This document shows, piece after piece, positions 53,492-61,535 of a DNA stretch of 64,000 bases (positions are counted from its first letter, which is position 1; each line of letters begins with the position of its first letter). The notes beneath the pieces are model-generated. The model had not been told where the DNA came from and made no database searches. It saw only the letters and a list, made by a program, of their open reading frames with translations. The position numbers were made by a program, and so were the translations under genes. This DNA is from PALSA-612 sp963755155. Its GTDB lineage: Bacteria; Actinomycetota; Thermoleophilia; Gaiellales; Gaiellaceae. The DNA lies in the NCBI GenBank assembly GCA_963755155.1, contig CAVWIV010000007.1, positions 372,001-436,000 of the forward strand, in the 5' to 3' direction.

Positions 53492-56044
53492 GTGAGCCCG
53501 AAGACGATCACGGGCGAGGAGCTCGACCTCGACGACGCGCCGGCGCGCGAGGCGGATCTCTTCCTCGTCGACGGCAACAACCTCGCCTACAGGGCGTATT
53601 TCGCCCTCCCCGAGGAGCTCGTGACGAGCGACGGCTTCCCCACGAACGCGCTGCTCGGCTTCACGAACATGCTCGTCAAGCTGCTCTCGGACTACCGCCC
53701 GCGCGGGGTCGCAGTCGCCTGGGACACGAAGCCCGTGCACCGCACGGCGATCTCCGGCGAGTACAAGTCGGACCGGCGCCCGATGCCCGACCTGCTGCGC
53801 GAGCAGTTCCCGTACTTCAGGCCGATCGTGGAGGCGTTCGGCTACCGCAACCTCGAGTTCGAGGGCTGGGAGGCGGACGACGTCATCGCCACGCTGGCGA
53901 CCCGGGCCGACGAGGCGGGCGTGCCCACGTGCGTCGTCTCCACCGACCGCGACGCATTCCAGCTCGTCTCGGACAACGTCTGCCTGATGATGACGCCGCG
54001 CGGCGTCGCCGACGTCCACGTCTATACGCCGGAGCGCGTCACCGCGCGTCTCGGCGTGCCGCCCGAGAAGGTGCCCGACCTGATCGGCCTCAAGGGCGAC
54101 TCCTCCGACTCGATCGCCGGCGTGCCGGGCATCGGCGACAAGACCGCAGCGCAGCTCATCCAGCAGTTCGACTCGGTGGAGGGCGTGCTCGAGCACGTCG
54201 ACGAGCTGTCGCCCGGCCGCGCGAAGTCGCTCCGCGAGCACGCCGACCAGGCCCGCGAGTCGAAAGTGCTGGCGACGATGCGACGAGATCTCGACATCGA
54301 CTGCGACCCCGCTGAGCTAGTGCTCGCGCCGCCCGACCGCTCCGAGCTCCAGGAGATGTTCCGGCGCTTCGAGTTCCGCGCGCTCATGCAGCGCGTCGAC
54401 CAGCTGGACGAGGCGCTGCCCGCGGCCGAGAGGCCTGTCGTAGCGGGAGAGGAGCTGCCGTGGCGCGAAGCCGAGCTTCCCGAGCCGGCGGGGGCGTTCG
54501 GCTACGCCGTTGATGACGGTCGTTGTGCCGTTGCGCTGACGGACGAGGTCGTGATCGCGCCACGCCCCGAGCGCATCGAAGGCGAGATCGCGGCTCACGA
54601 CGCGAAGCCGCTCCGCGTAGATGCGGTCGACGACACGCTCCTCGCCGCGTACCTGATCGAGCCGGGGCGCACGGCTTACGATCTCACCGACCTCGCCGCG
54701 GAGTACGGGATCGCGCTCGACCCTGTGCCGCCTACCGAGGAAGAGACGGCGGCGCTCGTCCGCCGCGCGGCGCTGCCCCTTCGCCTCGCCCCGCTCATGC
54801 GCGCCCGGCTCGTGGAGCGCGATCTCGTCTCGCTTTACGAGGACATCGAGCTGCCGCTGACGAGCGTGCTCGCGCGCATGGAGGACGCCGGCGTTCGCAT
54901 CGACACGTACCGCATGGGGGAGATCACGGCGCGCCTCCAGGACCGGATCGAGGAGCTCGAGGGACGCGCGCACGAGCTGGCGGGCGAGGAGTTCATGGTC
55001 GGCTCCACGCAGCAGGTGGCGCGCATCCTCTTCGAGCAGCTCGGGCTCACGCCCGGGCGCAAGGGCAAGACGGGCTACTCCACCGACACGAAGGTGCTCC
55101 AGACGATCCGCGACGAGCACGAGATCGTCCCCGTGATCGAGGAGTGGCGGGAGCTGACGAAGCTCGTCAACACGTACCTCGGGCCGCTGCCCGAGATGAT
55201 CGGGGAGGACGGCCGGCTGCACACGACGATCAACCAGGCGGTGGCCGCCACGGGCCGCCTGTCCACGTCGAATCCCAACCTCCAGGCGATCCCGATCCGC
55301 ACCGAGCTGGGCCGCGAGATCCGCTCCGCGTTCGTCGCCGAGGAGGGGAGTCGCCTCGTGTCGGCCGACTACTCGCAGATCGAGCTGCGCATCCTCGCCC
55401 ACGTCTCCGGCGAGCCGAAGCTCAAGGCCGCGTTCGCTGCCGGCGAGGACATCCACGCCGCCACGGCCGCCGAGGTGCTCGGCCGGGAGCCGTCGGCGCT
55501 GACGAAGGACGAGCGCGCGATCGCGAAGATGATCAACTTCGGGATCGTCTACGGCATCTCCGCGCACGGCCTCTCGCAGAACCTCCAGATCCCGCGCGAC
55601 GAGGCGCAGACGTACATCGACACGTACCTCGCGCGGTTCCCGCACGTGCAGGACTTCATCGCACGCACGATCGAGGAGGCGAAGCGCGACGGCTACGTGA
55701 CGAGCCTTCTGGGCCGCCGGCGGCCCGTGCCCGAGATCCGCACGTCGAGCTGGCAGACGCGCGCCCTCGGCGAGCGGCTGGCCGTGAACTTCGTCATGCA
55801 GGGCTCGAACGCCGACATCATCAAGGTGGCGATGATCGGCATCGACCGCCGGCTGCGCGAGGAGGGCCGGTCGGCGCGGCTCGTGCTCCAGGTGCACGAC
55901 GAGCTGCTGCTCGAGGCGCCCGAGGCCGAGGTCCGCGATGTGCGCGCGATCGTGCAGGAGGAGATGGTCGGCGCCTACGACCTCGACCCGCCGCTCGCCG
56001 TCGACGTCGGCACGGGCGAGAACTGGGCCGAAGCCAAGGCCTAG
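53492..56044 (+). CDS. polA: DNA polymerase I
   Basis: 850 residues. The 5'-nuclease domain (LFLVDGNNLAYRAYFAL, WEADDVIATLA, DLIGLKGDSSDSIAGVPGIG) fills about residues 1-290. The middle 3'-5' exonuclease-like domain (IAAHDAKPL, DDTLLAAYLIEPGRTAYDL) lacks the DxE metal site, so proofreading is probably lost, as in many actinobacteria. The polymerase domain has motif A VSADYSQIELRILAH, motif B KMINFGIVYGISAHGL and motif C LQVHDELLLE. It works in replication and repair. The GTG start has TAGACT at 6 nt. Confidence 0.96.
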   Translation: MSPKTITGEELDLDDAPAREADLFLVDGNNLAYRAYFALPEELVTSDGFPTNALLGFTNMLVKLLSDYRPRGVAVAWDTKPVHRTAISGEYKSDRRPMPDLLREQFPYFRPIVEAFGYRNLEFEGWEADDVIATLATRADEAGVPTCVVSTDRDAFQLVSDNVCLMMTPRGVADVHVYTPERVTARLGVPPEKVPDLIGLKGDSSDSIAGVPGIGDKTAAQLIQQFDSVEGVLEHVDELSPGRAKSLREHADQARESKVLATMRRDLDIDCDPAELVLAPPDRSELQEMFRRFEFRALMQRVDQLDEALPAAERPVVAGEELPWREAELPEPAGAFGYAVDDGRCAVALTDEVVIAPRPERIEGEIAAHDAKPLRVDAVDDTLLAAYLIEPGRTAYDLTDLAAEYGIALDPVPPTEEETAALVRRAALPLRLAPLMRARLVERDLVSLYEDIELPLTSVLARMEDAGVRIDTYRMGEITARLQDRIEELEGRAHELAGEEFMVGSTQQVARILFEQLGLTPGRKGKTGYSTDTKVLQTIRDEHEIVPVIEEWRELTKLVNTYLGPLPEMIGEDGRLHTTINQAVAATGRLSTSNPNLQAIPIRTELGREIRSAFVAEEGSRLVSADYSQIELRILAHVSGEPKLKAAFAAGEDIHAATAAEVLGREPSALTKDERAIAKMINFGIVYGISAHGLSQNLQIPRDEAQTYIDTYLARFPHVQDFIARTIEEAKRDGYVTSLLGRRRPVPEIRTSSWQTRALGERLAVNFVMQGSNADIIKVAMIGIDRRLREEGRSARLVLQVHDELLLEAPEAEVRDVRAIVQEEMVGAYDLDPPLAVDVGTGENWAEAKA

Positions 56045-56056
56045 AGCCTTGGAGTC

Positions 56057-56770
56057 CTAGATCTCCAGCGTCTCGCCGTCCTCCGGGACGAGCACGCCCG
56101 GGACCGCCTCCCGCAGCGCGTCGCGCGTGAGGTGGCAGTGGTTGATCGCCTCCATGTGGACTGCCACGACCGTCTGCACGCGCAAGGCGACCTCGCGCAC
56201 GTCGTCCACGCCCATCACGATCAACCCGCCCTCCGCGAACTCCGCGCCGCCCGCATTGACGACGGCGACACGCGGGCGGTGGGCCGCGATCGTCTCGGCG
56301 ACGCCCTCGTACCAGACAGTGTCGCCTGCAAGATAGAGATCGTCGAGAACGAAGCCGCTGACTGGGGCGAGCGCCTCTGCGAGAGCACCGGACCCGTGGC
56401 GAGCCGGCACCCGAGTGACGTGGATGCCGCCCCAGTCCAGCTCGTCGGCTACTCGCCGCGCATCGAGCCCGACGTCGCGCAGCGCATCCTCGTCCTCGGG
56501 CTGACACAGGACGGGAACGTCGCGCGGAAGGAGCTCCTCGGCCCGGGCGTCGAAGTGGTCGCGATGGCGGTGGGTGACGAGCACCGCGTCGATGTCGCGG
56601 ACGACGTCTTCGGCTCGAAGCGGCAGTGGGACGAGAGGGTTGGGAGCAGGGTTGCGCGTACCTTCGATGGGCGGCCGGGCGCCCGCGTCGTCGAGCGCAG
56701 GGTCTACGAGCAGCCGCTTGCCGGCAAGCTCGACGATCACCGTCGCATTGCGAATGAGCGTCAGACGCAC
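56057..56770 (-). CDS. MBL-fold metal-dependent hydrolase (UlaG-like)
   Basis: 237 residues. The metal motif THRHRDHFD puts H67, H69, D71 and H72 in place. A further aspartate is in YLAGDTVWYEG, and histidines are in VAVHMEAINHCHLTR, as in the UlaG/L-ascorbate-6-phosphate lactonase branch. Substrate unknown. It is convergent to polA with a 12-base gap and divergent from rpsA. The GTG at 56770 has only a poor -10 (TAGAAG) 7 nt upstream, so the exact start is less sure. Confidence 0.85.
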   Translation of the reverse strand: MRLTLIRNATVIVELAGKRLLVDPALDDAGARPPIEGTRNPAPNPLVPLPLRAEDVVRDIDAVLVTHRHRDHFDARAEELLPRDVPVLCQPEDEDALRDVGLDARRVADELDWGGIHVTRVPARHGSGALAEALAPVSGFVLDDLYLAGDTVWYEGVAETIAAHRPRVAVVNAGGAEFAEGGLIVMGVDDVREVALRVQTVVAVHMEAINHCHLTRDALREAVPGVLVPEDGETLEI

Positions 56771-56843
56771 GAGCCCACTTCTATCGCACGCGACTCCGGG
56801 CTGCTGAATTCGGCTCCGTGGCTATACTGACCGGCCTTTTCGC

Positions 56844-58278
56844 ATGACCAACGACACGATCGACACCACCCAAGCGGATCTCGCTGAGCCTGGCGTCTGG
56901 ACCACCGGTCCGGACGGTGAGCTCGTTCCCGACTACGACGCCACGTTCCCGGAGATCAATGAGGGCGAGGTCGTCCACGGCACGGTCGTGCGCGTCGACA
57001 AGGACGAGGTGCTCGTCGACATCGGCTACAAGTCCGAGGGCGTCATCCCGGCGGCCGAGCTGTCGATCCGGCGCTCGATCAACCCCGGCGACGAGGTCGG
57101 CATCGGCGACGAGATCGACGCGCTCGTGCTCACGAAGGAGGATTCCGACGGGCGGCTGATCCTTTCGAAGAAGCGCGCCCGCTTCGAGCTCGCCTGGAAG
57201 GAGATCGAGCGGAAGTCGGAGAGCGGCGAGCCCATCACCGGCCGCGTCATCGAGGTCGTCAAGGGTGGCCTCATCCTCGACCTCGGCGTGCGCGGCTTCC
57301 TGCCGGCTTCGCTCGTGGACATTCGCAGGGTTCAGGATCTCGACGAGTTCCTCGGCCAGGAGCTTCGCTGCAAGGTGATCGAGCTCAACAGGTCGCGCAA
57401 CAACGTCGTGCTGTCGCGCCGCGCGGTGCTCGAGGACGAGCGCAAGGAGATGCGCCAGGCGATCCTCGACCGCCTCAGCCCGGGCGACGTCGTCGACGGG
57501 ACGATCTCGAACATCGTCGACTTCGGCGCGTTCGTCGATCTCGACGGCATGGACGGTCTCATCCACATCTCCGAGCTCTCCTGGGGTCACGTGAACCATC
57601 CGTCGGAGGTGCTCGAGATCGGCCAGGAGGTCAACGTCAAGGTGCTCGACATCGACCGCGAGCGCCAGCGGATCTCCCTCGGGCTCAAGCAGACGCAGTC
57701 GGACCCCTGGCAGCAGGTGCTCGACAGCTACTCGCTGAACGACATCGTCGACGGCAAGGTGACGAAGGTCGTGACGTTCGGGGCGTTCATCGAGATCCTG
57801 CCCGGCGTCGAGGGGCTCGTCCACATCTCGGAGCTCGCGCAGCACCACGTCGAGAATCCCCGCGAGGTCGTCGCGCAGGGCCAGGCCGTCCAGGTGAAGA
57901 TCATCGAGATGGACGCCGAGCGCCGGCGCCTCTCGCTGTCGCTCAAGCGCGTCGAGGAGTCGGAGGGCGGCCAGACGCGCGACGAGGACGCGCCGCCGCT
58001 CGCGCTTTCCGAGGAGGTCTTCTCGGAGGAGCCTGCGCCGCCGCTCGAGGAAGCCGAAGCCGAGGTCGAGGCTGAAGAAGCACCCGTCGCCGAGGCAGAA
58101 GGCCGACGAGCCCGCCGCCGAGGCAGAGCCGATTGACGAGGTTGAGCCGGCTGAGGAGAACGACGAGCCGGCTGAGGAAGCTGACGAGGCGGAGCCCGAG
58201 GCTGACGAGGCGGAGCCCGAGCCTGAAGACGGCCCCGTCGCCGATACCGAGCCGACCGACGTCCCGGAAGCCGACTAG
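56844..58278 (+). CDS. rpsA: Ribosomal protein bS1 (frameshift in acidic tail)
   Basis: Four S1 domains in a row: about 30-100 (VVHGTVVRVDKDEVLVDIGY), 115-180 (ITGRVIEVVKGGLILDLGV), 200-268 (VVDGTISNIVDFGAFVDLDG) and 285-355 (IVDGKVTKVVTFGAFIEILP). After them is a Glu/Ala/Asp/Pro-rich tail. A surplus A near 58099 sends the frame to an early stop at 58136; without it the acidic tail goes on to TAG 58276-58278, giving about 477 residues. The tail has a short repeat (EADEAEPE twice). bS1 brings mRNA to the 30S subunit. TATACT lies 16 nt before the ATG. Confidence 0.9.
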
Positions 58279-58810
58279 GGTCGCCGTCACCGGCGGCATC
58301 GGCGCCGGGAAGAGCGAGGCGCTCGAGGCGTTTCGTCGCCACGGCGCGGCCGTACTCTCCTCGGACGAGGTCGTCCACGAGCTCTACGCCGGTGACACCG
58401 AGGCCAGGGCCGCGCTCGAAGAGCGCTTCGGCACGACCGACCGCGCGCGCATCGCCGAGGTCGTGTTCGCCGATCCGGACGAGCTCGCGTGGCTCGAGCA
58501 GTTGCTCCACCCGCGCGTGCGCGAGCGCTACACGGCCTGGCTCGACGGCGTCGACGCGGACGTCGCCGTCGTCGAGATCCCGCTCCTGTACGAGACGGGG
58601 GCAGACGCGCTGTTCGACGCCGTCGTCGTGATCACCGCCCCGGCCGAGCTGCGGGCCGCGCGCCGTGGGGAATCGGTCGCAGAGCGGTCGTCACGGCTCA
58701 TTCCCGATGACGTCAAGATCGCCAAGGCGGACTTCACATACGTCAACGAGGGCCCGCTGGAAGGCCTCGATGCCTTTGTCCAAGCCGTTTTGGCGCGACT
58801 TCGATTCTGA
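58133..58810 (+). CDS. coaE: Dephospho-CoA kinase (start uncertain)
   Basis: CoaE phosphorylates dephospho-CoA in the last step of CoA synthesis. The P-loop VTGGIGAGKSEALEAFRRHG is followed by SSDEVVHELY, HPRVRERY, VVEIPLLYETGADALFDAVV and LIPDDVKIAKADF, a complete kinase of about 180 residues starting near 58270. No ATG, GTG or TTG lies in frame between 58145 and the P-loop. The first usable start is TTG 58133 (or 58142), which adds about 45 residues read in another frame of the rpsA tail and is unlikely to be real. A non-standard start or a base error near 58270 is likely. Confidence 0.82.
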   Translation: MTRLSRLRRTTSRLRKLTRRSPRLTRRSPSLKTAPSPIPSRPTSRKPTRVAVTGGIGAGKSEALEAFRRHGAAVLSSDEVVHELYAGDTEARAALEERFGTTDRARIAEVVFADPDELAWLEQLLHPRVRERYTAWLDGVDADVAVVEIPLLYETGADALFDAVVVITAPAELRAARRGESVAERSSRLIPDDVKIAKADFTYVNEGPLEGLDAFVQAVLARLRF

Positions 58811-58862
58811 CACTGAAATTGACACTTGACAGACGACGAAGTGATGTCATAATGACAGCAAC
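58808..58862 (+). promoter_or_regulatory. Promoter with clustered TGACA operator boxes before the RHH gene
   Basis: TTGACA (58826-58831), 16-nt spacer and CATAAT (58848-58853) make the most sigma-A-like promoter in the window. TGACA occurs at 58808, 58820 and 58827. A perfect inverted repeat TGTCAT-A-ATGACA (58845-58857) covers the -10. Ribbon-helix-helix proteins bind such short repeated half-sites, so the downstream protein probably represses its own promoter. Confidence 0.6.
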
Positions 58863-59318
58863 ATGCAGCTGGCAAACCATATCGAAGCGCTCCTGGCGGA
58901 TCTCCAGGCAGCCGGCTCGCTGGGCGACGAAGCCGTTGCCCAAGCCGCACAGCGGCTAAGCGAGGCGCTTCAGGGGTCGGCGCGGCTGCGCTTGCTCGAT
59001 CTCCTCTCCGAAGCGACGCTCGAGATCTCCGATCAGCTCCCGTCCGGCCATGTCGAGATTCGGCTGGCCGGACAGGAGCCGTCGCTCGTCTACGTCGAGG
59101 AGCGCGAGAGCACGGAGCCCGCCCCGGCGGACGACGGCTTGACCGCACGCATCACGTTGCGGCTGCCGGAGGCGCTGAAGATCGGCATCGATACAGCGGC
59201 CGCGCGCGAGGGGCTCTCCGCGAACACGTGGCTCATTCGGGAGCTGAAGCGCGCGGTGCACCGAGGCGTCGGGCACAAGAAGTTCGGCAGCGGCCTGACC
59301 GGCTTTGCAGAGAACTGA
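58863..59318 (+). CDS. Ribbon-helix-helix (Arc/HicB-like) DNA-binding protein
   Basis: 151 residues. The first 60 are helical and leucine-rich (QLANHIEALLADLQAAG). The middle is acidic. The C-terminal part (about 92-140) fits the RHH fold: a strand TARITLRLP, then helices ALKIGIDTAAAREG and SANTWLIRELKRAVHRG. Similar proteins sit before DUF4097 genes in other actinobacteria (recalled context, not checked). It probably controls its own promoter through the TGACA boxes and so the small-protein, DUF4097 and MFS genes that follow. No toxin gene is next to it, so a toxin-antitoxin role is not supported. Confidence 0.7.
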   Translation: MQLANHIEALLADLQAAGSLGDEAVAQAAQRLSEALQGSARLRLLDLLSEATLEISDQLPSGHVEIRLAGQEPSLVYVEERESTEPAPADDGLTARITLRLPEALKIGIDTAAAREGLSANTWLIRELKRAVHRGVGHKKFGSGLTGFAEN

Positions 59319-59331
59319 CGACGAAGGAGGG

Positions 59332-59454
59332 ATGATGGACTTCAGTCACACATACCCCGATTACGTACAGCCAGTAGGCGACCGCAAGCCTCCGAAGCAC
59401 GACCCGGCCGTCCGGGTGCGGAAGCCGCGCGGCACGCGAGGGTGGAGGCGATGA
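59332..59454 (+). CDS. Small protein of 40 residues between RHH and DUF4097 genes
   Basis: Starts MMDFSHTYPDYVQPVGD and ends with a basic part rich in Lys, Arg and Pro (RKPRGTRGWRR). A strong AAGGAGG lies 3 bases before the ATG, better than most sites in the window, and the TGA stop overlaps the ATG of the DUF4097 gene as ATGA. Both strongly suggest real translation. It has no membrane segment and no recognised domain. The basic tail and aromatic N-terminus might bind nucleic acid or a protein partner (guess only). Confidence 0.6.
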   Translation: MMDFSHTYPDYVQPVGDRKPPKHDPAVRVRKPRGTRGWRR

Positions 59455-60284
59455 GGCGCGAGACGTTCCCGGTCTCCGGACCAGTGGCAGTCGTCGTTCG
59501 CGCCCCGGCGGGAACGGTGGAGATCGAGGCTCTGGACACTGCCGAGGCGGTCGTCGAGCTCGAGGCCGAGCGCGGGGGCGAGGATGGCGCCCTCGAGGCG
59601 GCGATCGTCGAGCTGCGCCCGGGCAGCGACCGTCCCGAGCTGCTGGTCGACGTCAAGCACGGCTTTCGCATCGGCGGCAAGCGTGGGCTGAGCCTCAGCA
59701 TCGTCTTCGGCAGCGGACCGTCCGTTCGCGCCAAGATTCGCGTTCCGAGCGGCTCCTCCGTCGATGTGGAGTCGGACGCCGCAGACGTGACAGGTACGGG
59801 CCGCTTCGACCGGGCCGAGGTGAAGACCGCGGCCGGCGACGTGCGGCTCGACGAGGTCGAGGGTGACGTCCGGGTCAAGTGCGTTGCAGGGGACGTCACC
59901 CTCGGCTCTATCGGCGGCGAGGCGAACGTCAACTCCGTGTCGGGCGACGCGACCGTCGGCAAGGTCGGCGGGAACGCAAACTTCCACTCCGTTTCCGGCG
60001 ACATCGACCTGCGGGAGGCGCAAGGCTCAGTGCACGCGAAGACGATCTCCGGCGACGTTCACATCGGGGCGGTCGTCAAGGGCGCCGTGGCGATGCAGTC
60101 CGTCTCGGGCGACCTCACAATGGGCCTTAGCAGCGGCTCGAAGCTCTTCGTCAATGCTCGCTCGACGAGCGGCAAGACGACCTCCGAGCTCGAGGTGCGC
60201 GACGAGCGGCCGGCGAACGGCGGGCCGCTCGTGGAGCTGCAGGCGAAGTCCGTCTCCGGCGACATCCGCATCGTCCGCGCATGA
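59451..60284 (+). CDS. DUF4097 (toastrack) beta-repeat protein
   Basis: 277 residues made of short beta repeats ending in SGD: AAGDVRLDEV, VAGDVTLGSI, VSGDATVGKV, VSGDIDLREA, ISGDVHIGAV, VSGDLTMGL and VSGDIRIV. This is the DUF4097 right-handed beta-helix-like fold thought to act as an adhesin or scaffold. There is no signal peptide or membrane helix, so it is cytosolic as read. ATG 59451 is preferred over GTG 59442 because GGAGG lies properly before it and it overlaps the stop of the small protein. The stop overlaps the MFS ATG by 4 bases. Confidence 0.88.
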   Translation: MRRETFPVSGPVAVVVRAPAGTVEIEALDTAEAVVELEAERGGEDGALEAAIVELRPGSDRPELLVDVKHGFRIGGKRGLSLSIVFGSGPSVRAKIRVPSGSSVDVESDAADVTGTGRFDRAEVKTAAGDVRLDEVEGDVRVKCVAGDVTLGSIGGEANVNSVSGDATVGKVGGNANFHSVSGDIDLREAQGSVHAKTISGDVHIGAVVKGAVAMQSVSGDLTMGLSSGSKLFVNARSTSGKTTSELEVRDERPANGGPLVELQAKSVSGDIRIVRA

Positions 60285-61522
60285 CCCGCGGAGCGCTGCT
60301 GCGCGACAGGGCGCTGCTGGCGCTCCTGGCTCGCGACGTCATCTCGACCGCTGGGTCGCAGATGACGTGGGTGGCGCTGCCGTGGTTCGTGATCACCACG
60401 ACAGGCTCGGCCACGAAGATGGCCATCGTCGTCGCGGTCGAGGCGGCGGCGCTCGGCATCGTCGGCTTCGCCTCCGGCAACCTCGTGGGTCGCATCGGGC
60501 TTCGGCGCACGATGCTCGTGGCGGACGCGTGCCGGGTGCCGTTGATCGCGGCGATTCCCCTGCTACATGCCGCCGGACTCCTCTCGTTTCCGCTGCTGCT
60601 CGTGCTGGTCTTTGCCGTCGGCGCGTTCGGCACCCCGTCGTTCGTCTCCAAGGCAGCGATCCTGCCCGAGATCGTCGGTGAGGACGAAGGCGTGCTGGGT
60701 GAGGCAAACGCGTTGCTGCAAGCGGCGATGCGGATCGCGCTCGTGCTCGGCCCTGTGCTCGCGGGTGTCCTCATCGGGCTCGTGGGCGCGACGAACGTCC
60801 TCTACATCGATGCCGCCACGTTCCTCATCGGCTTCCTGCTGATCGCCTTCTTCGTGAAGGTGGGCGGCGCTGCTCCGGAGACCGAGGAGTCGCGCGGCCT
60901 CGGCGCCGGCATCCGCTTCCTGCTCAGGGACCGCCTGCTCCGCCCGTGGTCGGTTGCGATCGTGGCCGGCGACGTCGCCTGGCTGGCGTTCTTTGTGACG
61001 GTGCCAGTCCTCGTCCTCACGCGGTTCGGGGAGCAACCCGAGATTCTCGGCTGGATCTTCGGCGCCTGGGGGTTGGGTGCCGTCGCCGGCAGCGCGGTGA
61101 TGTTTCGCATCGTGCGCCGTATCGACGGACTGCTGGTGGGAAGCATCGGCGAGCTGGCGATGATCGCGCCGATCTGGATCTTCCTCCTCGCCGACCTCCC
61201 GGCGTGGGCGCTCGTCGTCGCGATGTTCGCTTCCGGGTTGGCGAACGGCCTCGTCAACGCGCCCATCTGGACGATCTTCACCGTCCGCACGCCTCCCGCA
61301 CTGCGGCCCAAGGCGTGGGCGGCGATCATCGCGACCACGTCGCTGCTCGGCCCGCTCGTGCTGCTCGCCGCCGGTTCGGCTCTCGACTCCGTTGGGCTGA
61401 CGGAGACACTGCTCGCGATCGTGCTCGTCCAGACGGTCGCCGCGCTGCTCTTCGCGGCCGCCGGGCTCCGAGAGCGCTATCGACTCAGGGTGCCGTCGGC
61501 GACAGCCGGCGCGCGCGTCTAG
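60281..61522 (+). CDS. MFS transporter 1
   Basis: 413 residues, about 12 membrane helices. The N-terminus (LARDVISTAGSQMTWVALPW) and VGRIGLRRTMLVADACR (loop 2-3 with the conserved Gly and Arg) place it in the MFS_1/MFS_3 group of drug or siderophore exporters. It is closely related to the third MFS gene at 62861, which suggests tandem duplication. The ATG overlaps the DUF4097 stop, so it belongs to that operon. Confidence 0.88.
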   Translation: MTRGALLRDRALLALLARDVISTAGSQMTWVALPWFVITTTGSATKMAIVVAVEAAALGIVGFASGNLVGRIGLRRTMLVADACRVPLIAAIPLLHAAGLLSFPLLLVLVFAVGAFGTPSFVSKAAILPEIVGEDEGVLGEANALLQAAMRIALVLGPVLAGVLIGLVGATNVLYIDAATFLIGFLLIAFFVKVGGAAPETEESRGLGAGIRFLLRDRLLRPWSVAIVAGDVAWLAFFVTVPVLVLTRFGEQPEILGWIFGAWGLGAVAGSAVMFRIVRRIDGLLVGSIGELAMIAPIWIFLLADLPAWALVVAMFASGLANGLVNAPIWTIFTVRTPPALRPKAWAAIIATTSLLGPLVLLAAGSALDSVGLTETLLAIVLVQTVAALLFAAAGLRERYRLRVPSATAGARV

Positions 61523-61535
61523 GGAGGGGCGGACG

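Noticed and set aside
54317..55897. Minus-strand open frame of 526 codons opposite polA
   Set aside because: A typical high-GC antisense shadow; polA motifs A, B and C are intact on the other strand.
58133..58275. GC-rich tandem repeat in the rpsA-coaE junction
   Set aside because: The repetition (GAGGCTGACGAGGCGGAGCC-like units) is explained by the low-complexity Glu/Ala/Asp/Pro tail of bS1.
58863..59318. Antitoxin of a toxin-antitoxin pair
   Set aside because: The RHH domain is suggestive, but the next genes are a 40-residue basic protein, DUF4097 and transporters, with no toxin fold.
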